Part shown: positions 1-12,448 of the stretch, piece after piece
Layout: each line of letters begins with the position of its first letter
Numbering within the stretch: the stretch's first letter is position 1
NCBI GenBank assembly: GCA_038049695.1
Contig: CP142452.1
Coordinates: 67,771,501-67,835,500, forward strand
Length of the DNA stretch: 64,000 nucleotides
Source: Cinnamomum chago
Lineage: Eukaryota > Streptophyta > Magnoliopsida > Laurales > Lauraceae
Direction: 5' to 3'
Program-made: the position numbers and the translations under genes
Notes under the pieces: model-generated
Databases searched by the model: none
What the model was told of the DNA's origin: nothing
What the model saw: only the letters and a program-made list of their open reading frames with translations

Positions 1-690
1 GATATCTCTTCATTGTCCGGTACCGGTGCCTCTTTATGAGCTTCCAAAGTCTCATTAGGGACTTCCATTATTCTAGAGAAAACGGATTTTACCATAACCT
101 CTTTAAGAGCGTTATGTGCCTCTTCGGGAAGGAACCTCTTCAGGAGCGTTGCATGCCTCTTTGGGAGGACATAATGATGATTGTTCATTTCTCCTTTTCC
201 GCGGAGCTAAATCCTTTGAACCTATAGGTCTGCCACGCTTCTGGCGTATCACAGATTCTTTTGCTGTCGTATTTTGACTTCATCCTACAGGGACATTAAT
301 CCTGGCAGGTGCATTCATAGCTGGCACATGTGACTTCGTCACCTTTGTTGCATCGTTAAATGCATCTGGTAATCTGTTTGCAATTTCTTGCAAGTGCACA
401 ATTCTCCGTACTTCATTCTCACATTGTGAAGTTCGTAGATCCAGATGAGACAGAGTGGAAGTATTCTATGTTAATTCTCGTCGTTCTTCAGGAACTGGTT
501 GTTCTACAGGAACAATACGTTCTTCAGGAACTATCTAATCTCCCCCTAACGGTGGGAATATTGTCTCATCGAATTGACAATCTGGAAACCGAGCAGTGAA
601 AACATCTCCTGTCATTGGTTCTAAATATCGAATAATCGAGGAAGAGTCATAACCTACATAGATTCCTAATCAACATTGAAGAATGTTGCA
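1..690 (-). pseudogene. Ty1/copia pol fragment, copy 1
   Basis: Minus strand, homologous to 48540-49311: the integrase C-terminus to reverse transcriptase linker of copia (FFDCQFDETIFPPLGG-like, LPDAF..ATKVTKSH-like). Stops and indels break it. Truncated by the window start. Confidence 0.75.
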
Positions 691-793
691 CTATTTTTCC
701 CTTCGCTTTGGGTTTTTTTTTCCCATTGGGTTTTTCCTTAGCAAGGTTTTTAATGAGGCAACTACCTTTGAATGGTGGTCATCCAAGGGGGAG

Positions 794-983
794 TGTTATA
801 AGATATGGATCTTGGGTGGATGCCCACTTGAGATTAGTTAGGGTTAGAATTAGGGTTCCTCTCTTGTGGAATTACTTTGCCTATAAATAGGCCTCTCTGA
901 TGTCATAATATCCCAATTCCAGCCTTACAGATCATTTGTCTCTGCTGAATGAACAGAAGCCTTGTATACTTTATATTGTTCCA
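794..983 (+). mobile_element. Copia-type LTR, copy 1 (end approximate)
   Basis: A polypurine tract (ccaaggggga) precedes TGTTATAAGATATGGATC at 794, the usual junction at the 3' LTR of copia elements. A TATA box cctataaatagg lies at 879-890. The right edge is a guess at tattgttcca. It is in the opposite orientation to the pol fragment beside it. Confidence 0.55.
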
Positions 984-1239
984 CCATTTCTTTTGGTTCA
1001 TGGCAAGTGCATGACCAATGCCCACTTCTTCCACATGGCACGTGTCAGAGATCTGTTGCACGTGTTAATAAAAATGAATTTTATTAACATATACTAGTTT
1101 AATTTATATATATATATATAAGTGAGAGGGCCAGGCCAGGCCTGGTAATGTCCAACCGCAGCCCTCAAATTGGCAAGCATTAACAAGTATTGTCCAAGCC
1201 CTGCCCTTACATTTCTGGGATCAGGTCTTATATTAGGAT

Positions 1240-1503
1240 GTCTGGTGCTTTTTCACTGGGACTGGTTCATGTTTGTATATCCTTATTCCATATTCCATCT
1301 AACTCCTATTTTGTAGCTGCTGCACAGCTCCTAATGTTTTAATCATATTTGCTATGATGTTCATGAATGATTCAGAATATCATTCAGAATATTACAACGA
1401 TTTCTATCTTTGGACTGTTGGGGATGGGGTCACTTCACTGGTATATACAAGTATTCTTTTTTCACTAATTACTACTATCTCGGATATGTCGCGGTACAGG
1501 ATT
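1240..1503 (+). pseudogene. ndhG: Chloroplast ndhG fragment in the nucleus, copy 1
   Basis: Matches the middle of chloroplast ndhG (NADH dehydrogenase-like subunit 6): [40 protein letters not shown] and FSLITTISD. It lacks about 19 bases present in copy 2 (atttacgtaggagct region) and has a small duplication of tcattcagaatat. No neighbouring plastid genes, so a short NUPT. Confidence 0.85.
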
Positions 1504-2163
1504 AATGATGCTTATTTTGAAAGAAAAAAAAAATCATTTTGCGGTCTCCTTTGAGTTTCTAGCCGGGACCGAGTACCCTCATAGGAGGGCCCAATTCACA
1601 GCCCCATGTGTGTAGAGGCATCAAACGTGTCATGTCATGCCAAAGTGGCACCCCTGACAACAAAACACGGCATGCCCGTGTCGTGCCTGAAGCATGCCTA
1701 GGATTTGTCATTAGTGCCACGCCTCCGTATTTTGGGCTTCTAATGTATTGTGCTTCCATTTGTAAGATTTCAGACTTTAAAAGTTTATACACATAAAGAA
1801 GAGTATCACACAGATATGACCAATTTTATAGACTTTAAAAAAAAAATTAAAATAACCTCCAATTCCCCTAATATGACCATTTTATGGCTGTTTGATGTAC
1901 ATTACATGCCAGAAAATGGGCCACACCTGTATACTACCACCATAGTGGCAGAGAGGGCCTGACGATGATATAACTCAGTAAAAATACAAGTGGATACATT
2001 CATAAAATGTTATAAACACTGAAACTACAAGCAATGACGCACAAACAAATGCAGAGTAAACCGGACTTCTGAGGATGGATATAAGATCTGTCACATTGAC
2101 ATGGGAAACAACTCAGATCTCCAAATAGAAGATGCGACCTCTGCCACCAAGAAATCTCACTTC

Positions 2164-2265
2164 TCAAATTCCCAGCTCTTTTGCAATGTCTCTGGTCAGG
2201 CTGAATTGCAATGTATTATGCCATGGGAATAGTGTTCGAGTGACGGGAAGTTTCCTTCGAAGGTC
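2164..2265 (-). pseudogene. CPA: CPA last exon, copy 1
   Basis: 102 bp from acceptor GCATCAG to stop TGA 2166-2164. Reads DLRRKLPVTRTLFPWHNTLQ then FSLTRDIAKELGI, the very conserved CPA C-terminus. The frame is intact in this exon. Confidence 0.9.
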
Positions 2266-3237
2266 CTGATGCACAAGCAAAACCACGTATTATTCCACGC
2301 TTTTTCACAGGACTTGTTGCCACCTATGGTGGGGCCCATAATAGATCATCAATTTCCAATTTTTTGAGATATTAAATAAACCAATTGCAGTTTCTTTTCA
2401 GATGTCTCATTTCTTTATCGGCTGCTCCTGGAAGTCGAGACTATTATATTAAAATAATTTTGGGAGCAAAAGAACATCTATACAGTACCTTGAAAGCGCA
2501 TCCTTATTAATAAGAGTATACCCCCTTTCACACTAGTAAAATATATAAAAAGAATATAAAAGGCTTAGATAAGAAGTAATAAAACTAGAAGAAAGGGATC
2601 GGAAGCAACCATATAACACTTATTAGTTATTACTTATGCATTTAGTATAATATATATTTTAAATAATTAAATAGAGATGAAATGAAACAAGTGTCTACGT
2701 GTATGGGGTTTTAAGGCATTTTGTAATGGGTATGGGGTATGAAATTTTAGAGTGATTTGGGATGCCAACCAATCTATAGAGATAGTTTGTACGTGCATGG
2801 TGCTTGGAGGGTATGGGTTGATCCAAATATCATTTTAATTCAATAATTTTTTTAAACTCTAAACTAATAGTGATCTTTAATTGCATTTATTTTTGTGAGT
2901 GAAATCCGACAATGCTTAATAGTCAGATTAATGTTAAATTAAAAATGTGCCAATTCATAAAAAGTAGGTGAATGTTAATGGTTTAAATTTCTCAAAGATA
3001 AGACTCTGCTAGAATAATTTGATATATGGAAAATCATGTGGAAAGTGTGAGATATAACAGACTCACTACCCCTTTTCTTTCTTTGACAAAATAAATAAAA
3101 AAATTTCTGTCCAGAACCCAAGTCAACAAAACACATAAGACACTGTCCATAAAATAAATTTTTTAGTGATAGTGTGTGTTCTCCAAATATTTTTTTCTTA
3201 GTGGTCCATTCGCAAGAGAGGTTTCTTGTTTTGAGGC

Positions 3238-3399
3238 CCTAGGCCCGCCCTGGCCCTCGAGGGTAAGGGTAAGGGTAAGGGTAAGGGCCTAGGTAATGCA
3301 GGCCCTCCAAGGGTTTTGGCCCACTTGGGCCCAGCCTTGCATATATTGAGGGTTGGGTAAGGACAGCCCCGGGCCGGGCCCAGCCCATTGACAGCCCTA
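3238..3399. mobile_element. Small GC-rich element with GGGTAA repeats, copy 1
   Basis: Runs from aggccctaggcccg to cccattgacagccct. The minus-strand start AGGGCTGTCAATGGGC matches the start of the larger element at 62996. It contains four GGGTAA units at about 3260-3285; copy 2 has three. Confidence 0.5.
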
Positions 3400-3479
3400 C
3401 ATAGGACCAGAAGCAAGACATGTTGAGCCCAATAGTAAGGTTCACGCTGCCGCAGAAAATGACTATAGCTAACAGGCCT

Positions 3480-3560
3480 GCCAATACAAGCGTAGGTCAA
3501 GAACATGGACCATAGAGAAGCCAAAAGGATCTCACCTGGAGTAGGCCATGATGGCTTGGC
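3480..3560 (-). pseudogene. CPA: Possible ruined CPA exon 8-equivalent
   Basis: The minus strand here reads GQAIMAY and, in another frame, GEILLASLWSMF. These fall where the family has an AIxxIIRHHETEYLASL-type stretch between exon 7 and the last exon. The match needs a frameshift and is followed by a GC-rich transposon (3238-3399). Weak, based on position and a short similarity. Confidence 0.3.
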
Positions 3561-3642
3561 CAACTTTCAGCATGAATCCAACACTTAAATTTCAAGAAAA
3601 TAAAGATGATTTTTGCAATGCAGTTGTAAGACTGATGCTAAC

Positions 3643-3725
3643 CTGGAAGATAGTATTGTCTTTGCATTCATGGTTTAATTTGCATCTAGCTGCACATTTC
3701 CTTCCTCAAAATAGTGGGCATCTAC
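3643..3725 (-). pseudogene. CPA: CPA exon 7-equivalent, copy 1 (frameshifted)
   Basis: 83 bp. VDAHYFEEGNVQLDAN is followed at once by TAA because of 5 extra bases that the other copy (59017-59094) lacks. Splice sites (GTCAG and GTTAGC) are kept. Confidence 0.88.
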
Positions 3726-4732
3726 CTGACATAAAACAATTAGCCTATATCTTTATTTTTAAATATCATCCAATAGGACATGTCTCCTGGAAATTGCCAT
3801 CATTTTGCAACCTATGTTGCCCAGATAATTCAGAATATGCAATGTATCAATGTATCAGATCATATCACATCACATCTGATACATCATTTTTTAAGTAGAA
3901 CTCCCAGGCATATCCATGGCATGTCTCTACCATGTTCAGGCGTCAAATTTTGCAACTAACATTTCACTACAGAACTGAGGAGATTTTATTCATTCCCAGA
4001 GGCCTGGGAAAGGAGGATAAAAAAACCAACAATGGCATGTAATGATAACGAGGAAACAAATGCAAAAATGAAAATGACTTTTTGTGCAAACAAGTTCCGA
4101 TGAATTGTCCCTGCATGATCTCATCAAAGTGGAAGTCTATCTCATGTAACCCCAAAAAAATCAGGTAGAGGCTAATTAGACAAAGTGAACAATTGGATCG
4201 ATCAACACCATAATTGGCTGAATCCAATGGATCCAGATCTTTTTTAAATTTTCAAATTCTAAGTTTATGATCCAAAGATGATCAACAGGTCAGGCTAATT
4301 TTTGGTGAATCAATCATTCACACGCTTAGAACTCCCACGCACACATGAGCGCACAATAAATAAATAAGCATTCAATTATGCTTGACTCAAGGTGGGCCCA
4401 AATTAGTTACATAGAGAGCCGCACGTTTTTCTTGAACTAGGGAATCTGGTAGGTGTGTTTGTCATCCTGTAAGATGGAAATTGTGGCCCACTTATGATTT
4501 CTGATATATGGTGCTGATGGGAAGTATAGGAAGAATGTGGATATTCCAGTAGAGTTCGACTTGGTCCAACTTGGCCAAGTCCTATGCAACTCATTCAGTG
4601 AACTCAACTCATGGGTGACCACTCGAATCCAATTCTTAAAACCAGATATGATTGCCGTCTCAATAATGCTGATACTATGCATTTATTCAATTGCACATGC
4701 TGAAATAACAATGACCAACTTAAAAGAAATAC

Positions 4733-4811
4733 CTGCAACTTGCCTCTTAATTCTACTACTTGCAAGTCATCCTTAAATTCAATGTTCCAAATTGATCGCC
4801 AACTGCCATTG
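4733..4811 (-). pseudogene. CPA: CPA exon 6-equivalent, copy 1 (open)
   Basis: 79 bp between TTGTTCAG and GTATTTC. Encodes NGSWRSIWNIEFKDDLQ and VVELRGKLQ in one open frame. The copy at 60100-60179 has one extra base. Confidence 0.88.
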
Positions 4812-5419
4812 CTGAACAAAGGAGAAAAAAGGAAGTTACAGGAAGAAAGAGATTAGCAAACGAGAATCATGATCAAAGATCATTAAGTTTGAAACAGTGA
4901 ACCTCTGGCCAGAAGCTTTAGGGTTTGTCTTTTTTATATCTTTAAGATGAATTAAAGATCATTTATCATTTGCATTTTACAATTTTAGAATAAGTTTTTC
5001 ACATTCATCAATATTCCACTTGATGGAGTAAATCTGGATTCAACTGCATACCAATAAAATGAAGCTACTGATGGGTCTTTGATCCACTGACCTTAAAGCA
5101 ACTCATCTATCATTCATACATACCTGCTTTTTTTTGGATTAGATCATTCAGATATTTATGTGAACCAGTATCCAGCGACAGGTTTTACACATGCACATCA
5201 ATCCACATGATATGTGCAAAAGTTCACACATTTGAGACGTAATTACTAGGTTTGACATTGTTTATGTCAATACTATCAATGCACATTTCATCTTTTATTA
5301 CTTAAAGGAAGCATAGTCCGTATTCTACCTAATTAGGACTTGGGATTCTCTTCGCAAAAGGAGGTTTTCGAAAAATGTCAGGAGCAAAAAAATATATATA
5401 TATATATATTTTGCTTGCA

Positions 5420-8400
5420 GAGATTCATACTTTAGATATGAAAGAAGACGGTGGCCAGATCCTGCTGAGAGGAATAATTGAGTTATGTTTCAAGAGCAGC
5501 TTCGGAGGTTGATTCTTCATGATGAAATTAAATGGAAGCAATGCTCAAGGAATAAATGGTTGAAAGAAGGTTATCGTAATTCGTAACACTAGTTTTTTCC
5601 ATGCTACAGCTAGTGCTCGGAGGCGAGTCAATCGGATTTTTGCCATTGAATCTAGAGGAAGACATTGAGAGTCTAAATCAAAAACTGAGGAAATTGTTTA
5701 CTTTTTTAAACGGCTTAGTACTTGTGAAAAGCAAGTTCGGCCAAGCTTGGATGATATTCCTTTTAAAAATCTATCTTCTGCAAGTGCGTCTTCTATTGAA
5801 GCCCCTTACTCTACAGATGAGATTAAATCTGCAGTGTTTAGTGTCACGCCCCCAAAAGTGAAACCGGGGTTATGCGTGAGATTGTGGCCAATTAAAACTT
5901 TTTTCCAACATTAATCAAATATAACTTGCCCTAATCATGTCCCATAGGATCGTAAGTCCGCGGTGAGGTATAAATGTTTCCTCGATAACCATGAAACACA
6001 GCGGAACATCATAATTAAACAGATGGTACAATATAACATTTCAGAGTATGCACATCTTTCTTTTCTATAGTTCCAGTTTAGCAAAAGATAACAAAAGTAT
6101 ATTAATTAATGGCCTCTAACAAAACCTAAGCCAAAAGAGAATAAATATAAACCGAAGTATGAAGGCACTCGAGTGCTGGTCATGACGACAATACCGTCGA
6201 CACACAACTCGTACTCACCATCAGGCTAAACTGCCTGAAGCGACGCCTCCACTTTCCCAAAGGTAAATGTATCCAGTACCTATGCACCAAGTGCAGCATC
6301 AGACACGACGGTCGGCAGGCAGATATAAATATAAAACATCAATAGATATGCAGAACGAATCAGAGTAAACGATAGACAAGATCATAAGACATGCATAGCA
6401 TCCTGATCGTAAGAAGTGCATAGCATTCGAATCAATATCAATCTAATTTAAACATCTAGCAAGATAGGCGGTCCACATATGCTAATTACCACGGGATAGT
6501 GTCATTGCCCTCCCTACTCCCATTGAGTTGTGGTGGAGATATCAAGGCACTGGATATACCAGGCAGCAAGGCACAGGATTAAAGCCTGGCAACAAGGCAC
6601 GAGTAGTAACTCGGCAACAAGGCACGAGTAGTAACTCGGCAACAAGGCACGGTAATGACCCGGCAAACAAGCAAGATCCATCAATAAGTAAAAGGTCGTA
6701 CTGCGCAGACGTTCATCAAGGTCCTCACACAGATGGTGCCCCATCTGTGTTGGGCGATATACAGCTGAGTGGTGCCTGACACAAGGATCTCTAGACAAAC
6801 AATAGTGATGGGCTAGGCTTTCTTACGTGAACAAGATTTATCATCAAAAGAGAGACTACTTTCCATTATCAAGTCAAGATCAATCAAGCAAGCTTCTTCA
6901 AATGTCAATATCATAAGTAGTCCTCATCAAGCTTTTACAATCAAAGCCACCTAGCCTCAACACCTCTATCAATCGTCAAAACAAGTGGAACATCAAAAGG
7001 GATCCTAAGTTCAACACCTAGATTCATCAAGTAATCCAAAAACAAAGCAAAGCAAACGAAGCTAAGGAACATGAACATAGCATGTAGAAAAGTACCAGAT
7101 GGTACAATCTGGAATCAGAAGCGATAAACAATCCAATCCTAGGTATAACGTTAAACCCGAGGCATCGTACAACCATACTCAATCAACGAAGGGAATTAGG
7201 GTTCACGATACCCAAACAAACAGTCTTCGTGCATAGATATAAAAGGGGGTATCCCGTTGTCCCGTACCGTTCAAGATTGCGATAGGTTGTAACCGATGTA
7301 ACCGGATTAACCGTAAAAGACGTCGGCTCAAAACATCTTTACATATAGTCAAATGAGTCCAAAAAGGTAGCCAAGGTTCCACCTAAGTCCAACTAAAAGA
7401 GTGTCAAAAGGGCCCTTCAAAAGGTATCCATCAGTGGGCCCGGTCCACATCCCACACAAAGTACCCGGTCAACCCGACCCAGTCCGGTCGATCGGAAGTT
7501 GTAAACAAAAGGAGTGCACAGTGATTTCCATCAGGCTCCAGAAAGCCTCATTTCATTGTGTGTGGCCGGTCGACTCGGTCCCCTTGGTCGGTCAACCACA
7601 TACACTACAGTTACAGAACCTCAGTTCTGCAACTGAAGTGAAATAGGTGGAAACCCCTTTCCAAAATCCCAGAACATGTAATCAGTCAATATGAAGGGCC
7701 TAATCCTTCCATTCTAATCCTGCAAACAAAGAAAATAGGGCATTGCCCTCTCCACATACATCCATACCCCCTCTCATCAAGTCCATCCAACCAACATCTA
7801 TCTCAATCCAACCATTCCATTTATATTATCATGTTTTCCACATTTAAAGTATCAATGAGCATATGTGGTCATCTAAATCATCATCAATCATCAAATCAAA
7901 GAAAAGACAAACATATCCAAGCATATATATAAACTTCTACTTGCCTTTGGTTGAAAATGCAAAATCCATAAATCCTAGCTCCATAGCCCAACAAACCAAA
8001 CCTAAGGGATAAACAACAAAATAAAACTAAATTAAATATAAAATTACTAGAGGGGAAGCTCTAAGCTACCAAATACATTTCTACACCCAAAGTGTATTAA
8101 CCCAAACCTAAGGGGAATGAGAGCTTACCAAACAAATGGGTGAATGGAGTGGTGGCTTGCAAATTGGAGATGATTGAGCTTGTGGGGTCCGCGCGGAGAT
8201 GATAATGGTCATCGGAGATTATGGGGCCCACTTGAACAGTGGCCCACTAATTAGTGGTGATGTAGCTCTTGGTGGTCCATTGACAAGAAGGAGAATGAAG
8301 ATAGAAAGAAATAAAGAATGGAGAAAGAATGAGAGATAAAGAAACAAATACTGAATTAGAGAGAGAGAGTGTGGAATGGTGAGATGGGTGAGGGTAGAAA

Positions 8401-10900
8401 GTCAACCCATGTTGACATTGACTGTAGGGAGAATTGAAATGGTGGAGTGGGTTAGTCATGTTGGCAGCCAAGGGAGAAAATAAAAACAATTAAAGAAAGA
8501 GAGGGAGAAATGGTGGAATGGGGTGAGGTGAGTGAGCTATCTCACGTTGGCAGCAAGGGAGTGAGAGAGAAAGAAAGTAAGAGAGAGAAACAAAGAAAGA
8601 AAGGGAAACAGAGAATGAAAGAGAGAAACAGAGAATGAAAGGAATGAACAGTGAAGGGGAAAAATGGGAAAACAAAGAGAGATGAAGTGGGCTGGTTCGC
8701 CGGAGATGGGGAGCTCGGCGACGATGCAGGTGGGTCCGGCGGCGACGGTGATGGCGCCGGGACAGTGGGCAGCATGGCTGGGTGAGATGAGGGAGAAGAG
8801 AAAAGGGGCTGTGAGCTGGGAAGAGGGAGAGATAAGTGAGAGATGAGATGAGATGAGAAGAGATGGGAGAAGGAGAGGAATCCGTCAGAGATGAGGGTGA
8901 CCGGTGGCGGCGTGCTCGTTGTCCGGCGAGGAGAGTGAGATGGAGAGAACGGGAGAGATGAGAGAAACAGAGGGGGAGGGCGGCTGTTGTGAAGTGAATG
9001 AGAAGAGGAGGGAAATGAAGATAAGGGAGAGGAAAGGAAAGAATAAAGAAAGAGAGGGGGGAGGCAGCTGTCCATGCACGTGGAGTGAGGGGAGAGGAGA
9101 AAATGAGTGAGGAGAGAGAGAGAAATGAAGAGAGAGAAAGGAAAGTTTAATGGGTTTGGGCCCGGTCACGTTTTGGGTCGAGTTCGAGGGTCCGAATCAA
9201 GGTGCAACAAAAGGATAAAGTCCGAGAAATTAGGTAATCTACCCGATGGTGTCAAAATCTCAAAAAGCGGAAAACTACTAAAAAGCCCTCGGAACTTTTC
9301 GAAAATAACGACACACACCCCTACTGTACCCAAACGGGTTCGGATCTCAACCCAATTTCGCACGCGCAACCCTAAAGATAAATCGGACATGTTTGGCTTA
9401 TAAACGAGCTTAATTAGCTAAAAACACAATTAACTAAACTAATTACAACCTTGGAATTTCGGGATGTTACATTTAGTATGGGTGGTGATTGTGCTCCTGG
9501 TCCACATGGTTTTAATACGAATTTTTTCAACATTTTTGGAATTTATTGAAGGATGACTTGCTTGTGTTCTTTAATGAATTTCATTCTAACGGCGTCATTG
9601 CAAAGAAGTTGGGTTCCTCGTTTATAGCTTTGATCACAAAGAAAGGAGGTGCTCTCTCTCTCTAAGAGATTTTAGACCAATCAGCTTGGTTGGTAGTCTT
9701 TATAAGATTTTGGCCAAAGTTTTGGCTAATTATCTTCGGAGAGTGCTCCCGGAAGTTATTTCTGATGTCCAAGGGACTTTTGTTGATGGTCATAAGATTT
9801 AAGATAGTGTGCTTATAGCCCATGAACGTGTGGATTCAAGGGTCAAGCAACATCACCATGGATTAGTTAGCAAGCTGATTTTGAGAAGGTTTATGATATG
9901 GTGGATTGGGGAGTTTTGTAATATGTGTCGGGCCGTATGGGTTTTGGGAAAAAGTTGTGTTTCTGCTACCTATTTTTCTATCTTGATTATTGGTTCTCCT
10001 AAAGGTTATTTTAAGAACTCTCGAGGTTTGAGACAAGTCCTCTATCTCCTATGCTTTTTGTCGTTGTCACCCAAGCTTTCAATGTTTTAATGGAGAGAGC
10101 TAAGCTATGCGTGTTGATCACAGGTTTTTCTACTAGTAATTCTTTCCATGAGGTAAACCATTTGCAATGTGCGGATGATACGATTACTTTATGTGATGTG
10201 TCATTGGAACAGGTTGATGCTTTGAAGAATATTTTGGGATGGTTCCGGATGTTATCCGGTTTAAAAATTAATTATGGCAAGTGTAAGCTAATTGGCAATT
10301 GTCTAGAGGACAATTATGTTCAGTTGCTAGCTGATGTTTTTGGGTGTAGGGTTGGTCAGCTTCCAACAAAGTATTTGGGCTTGCATTTGTGTTTGGAATT
10401 ACCAAAGAAAATTTTATGCGATCTGGTGGTGAAGAGACTTGAGAAAAGACTCTTCATGGAAGGGGAGGTATTTATAAATGGGAGGTTCATGAAAAAGACT
10501 TGAGAAAAGTATCTCTTCGTGTTCAGTTACTTTAATCAAGTCTGTTCTTTCTAGCATTTTGATTTATTTCTTGTCTTGTTTCATGTCCTAAAAGTGTAGT
10601 TCAGAGATTAGAGAAGATCCAACACGATTTTCTTTGGAATGATACCATTGATAAGAAAAAATTCCATTTGGCTAGATGGGGGCCTGTTTGTAATCCTCTA
10701 GTTCTCAGTGGATTGGGAATTCGATCTATTGAGAAAATGAATAAGGCACTGGTCAGTAAATGGCTTTGGAGGCTGTGTAACTTAGATCACGGTTTATGAA
10801 GACAGATTATTGTGGCTAAGTATAAGGTGCATAGGGAGGGGTGGTTTGTTCTGGATATTCATTATAGGTCTTTGGGTATGTAGAAGTGTGTGCTTTCTGT
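5420..10900 (+). pseudogene. L1-type LINE ORF2, split by a nested LTR
   Basis: Left part (5420-5841) reads, across frameshifts, KWKQCSRNKWLKEG, ASARRRVNRIFAIES and YSTDEIKSAVFS. After the nested element the text resumes with SMGGDCAPGPHGFNTNFF, then RDFRPISLVGSLYKI and LAKVLANYLRRVLPEV. Then come CADDTITLCDVS (the FADD-like catalytic box), MLSGLKINYGKCKLIG and LPTKYLGLHL, then HDFLWNDTIDKKKFHLARW. Many stops. 5' truncated (no endonuclease). Lies antisense in the large CPA intron. Confidence 0.85.
5842..9471. mobile_element. Solo LTR-like insertion of 3.6 kb inside the LINE
   Basis: Begins TGTCACGCCCC and ends GGGATGTTACA (TG...CA), with a perfect 5-bp duplication TTTAG at 5837-5841 and 9472-9476. 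Removing it and one TTTAG restores the LINE frame AVFS|MGGDCAPG. Inside are 25-bp tandem repeats of ggcaacaaggcacgagtag type (about 6588-6665), a GA-rich stretch at 8280-9140 and no pol genes. Size and ends suit a long gypsy (Tat-like) LTR left by LTR recombination. Confidence 0.8.
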
Positions 10901-10904
10901 CAAG

Positions 10905-11920
10905 GCCAAATTTTGATCGAGGATATGATTGATTTTCGAACATTCCCGAAATGCTCTCTTCTTGGATGTAATGGAGTTCTCTAAATGTCCTCCTAGGTCA
11001 AAGATCCATCGTACGAACTTCTAAATTGTCGGTTGAACTTCAGCCTCTGTATATGGCTTAAAAACTTTATGCAATCTTTTCATCCAACTTGACGTAGGCT
11101 TGACACATCGCTTCTTTTGAGGTATGGACTTCGTTAGGATGCACGATAGAACTTTTGGGCTCTTCATGTGTAAAGGTTTTAGCATCTAATTGCAATCATC
11201 GAGTGTCCATCATTGATCCCCGAAGACAAAATCAATGTGGGGGGACTTCAACAATTGGTTCTTCTTTCCTTGCTGGTTGCATCTTTTGATCATCATTGCA
11301 CATGGAAGGGAATTTTGGTCCCACCTTCTTCTAATTTTGAAAAAGTTTCATTCATCTGAGAAATACTACATCTTGTTTCATTTGTATTTGCAAGGATATC
11401 CTTCCTTGATCTTGTTGTTCAATGTCATTTTTTATTTCTCCTTTCACGGTTTGTAGGTCCATGTCTTTTGTTTCTTCTTTTTGCTCACTCTTTGGCTGTT
11501 CAAAATAAGGCGATGATGTAGACAAAGATGTAGTCGCCTATTGTAATGGAAGGAAATGCAACCCGTCATCCTTTCCACTAGAAGAAATATGTATTCTTGT
11601 CTTTGTCATGGTGCACTTCTCAATCAAATAGTCATGGTCATCCTAGAAGAATAGAAGAATATGAGTGATATTCATAAGGATCATCACAGCACCCAAAATT
11701 TCGTCCTCATAACTGCCAATCTTAAAAGATACCAAACATTTATTAGTCACAAGAATGACAAAATCATTAGCCCATGTGACTTTGTAAGGCTTCTGGAGCT
11801 TCTTAGTTGGCCAAGGAAGTTTATCAATAACTTTTCAGGCAACAAAACTTATCGTACTGCGATTGTCAATAACCAAATTAACTAGCTTTTCTTCGATTGT
11901 TACTCATGTTCGAAAACTCT
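10905..11920 (-). pseudogene. Ty3/gypsy gag-protease fragment
   Basis: On the minus strand from about 11880: LVNLVIDNRSTISFVA, a stop, then KVIDKLPWPTKKLQKPYKV, TNKCLVSFKIGSYEDEILG and MNITHILL. These follow the aspartic-protease region of plant gypsy elements, with DNR in place of the catalytic DSG/DGG. The 10905-11480 part resembles the interior of the element at 15376-16964 (both have a gtacgatggatctt-like stretch near the 3' end). Confidence 0.6.
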
Positions 11921-11922
11921 TA

Positions 11923-12448
11923 GGGCATGTTTGTGTACACACCCTTTTTGTGGAAAGAGGAAATTGTCACGTCAGCAAATTCCATAGAAATGAAAACCTC
12001 GGAAAAGGATTTCCGTAGAATTTAGAAATTTATGTTTGGTGCAAAAAGAATTTCCTCATTGAATTGGTGCAGATGTTGTTTGGTGCGGCTGTGAATTCCT
12101 TATAGAAAATGAAAATTTCTTATTTGGTGATATAATTTTTTGAAGAAAAATAACATAACATGTATATTATTTATTTAACATTAAATAATAATTTATATAA
12201 AGAAATAAAAAATGAAAGAGTTATAGAGTTTTTGGGTTGAAATGGACAAGAGTGAGGAAAAGAGGGAGAAGTTTTCCGCAGAAATCGATTTCCCATACCC
12301 CCCCCCCCCCCCCCCCCCAATGGGAAACCCATTTCCACAATTATCAAGGAAAATGCTGACGAGGCGGGAAAGCATTTCCGTGGAATTGTTCCGCACCAAA
12401 TGCCGGAAAAATACGTTTTCCGCGGAAAAGTGTTACACAAACATGCCC
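11923..12448. mobile_element. PIF/Harbinger-type MITE
   Basis: 526 bp with inverted ends GGGCATGTTTGTGTA on both sides, flanked by TTA at 11920-11922 and 12449-12451, the 3-bp target duplication of PIF/Harbinger. It contains a 21-base C run (12298-12318). Second inverted words (tttccgcgga / tccgcagaaa) lie inside. No transposase. Confidence 0.85.

Larger units (their letters stand above)
1..4942. repeat. Segmental duplication, copy 1
   Basis: The whole stretch is repeated at 48643-60310 in the same orientation with only scattered differences. It holds a copia pol fragment, a copia LTR, an ndhG chloroplast fragment and the 3' half of CPA. Similarity stops after tttttatatctt at 4942/60310. The left limit is outside the window. 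Copy 1 contains a 250-bp block (2497-2750) that is inverted in copy 2. Confidence 0.93.

Noticed and set aside
3255-3290. Telomere-like GGGTAA repeats
   Set aside because: Plant telomere units are TTTAGGG; only four copies inside a small transposon.
3198-3563. 121-aa frame, conserved in both duplicates (58590-58937)
   Set aside because: Conservation is due to the segmental duplication; the frame crosses a GC-rich transposon and a CPA intron/exon remnant.
8542-9075. 177-aa Ser/Pro/Phe-rich frame, minus strand
   Set aside because: It is the translation of a GA-rich tract inside the 3.6 kb LTR-like insert; low complexity, no domain, and overlapping frames look the same.
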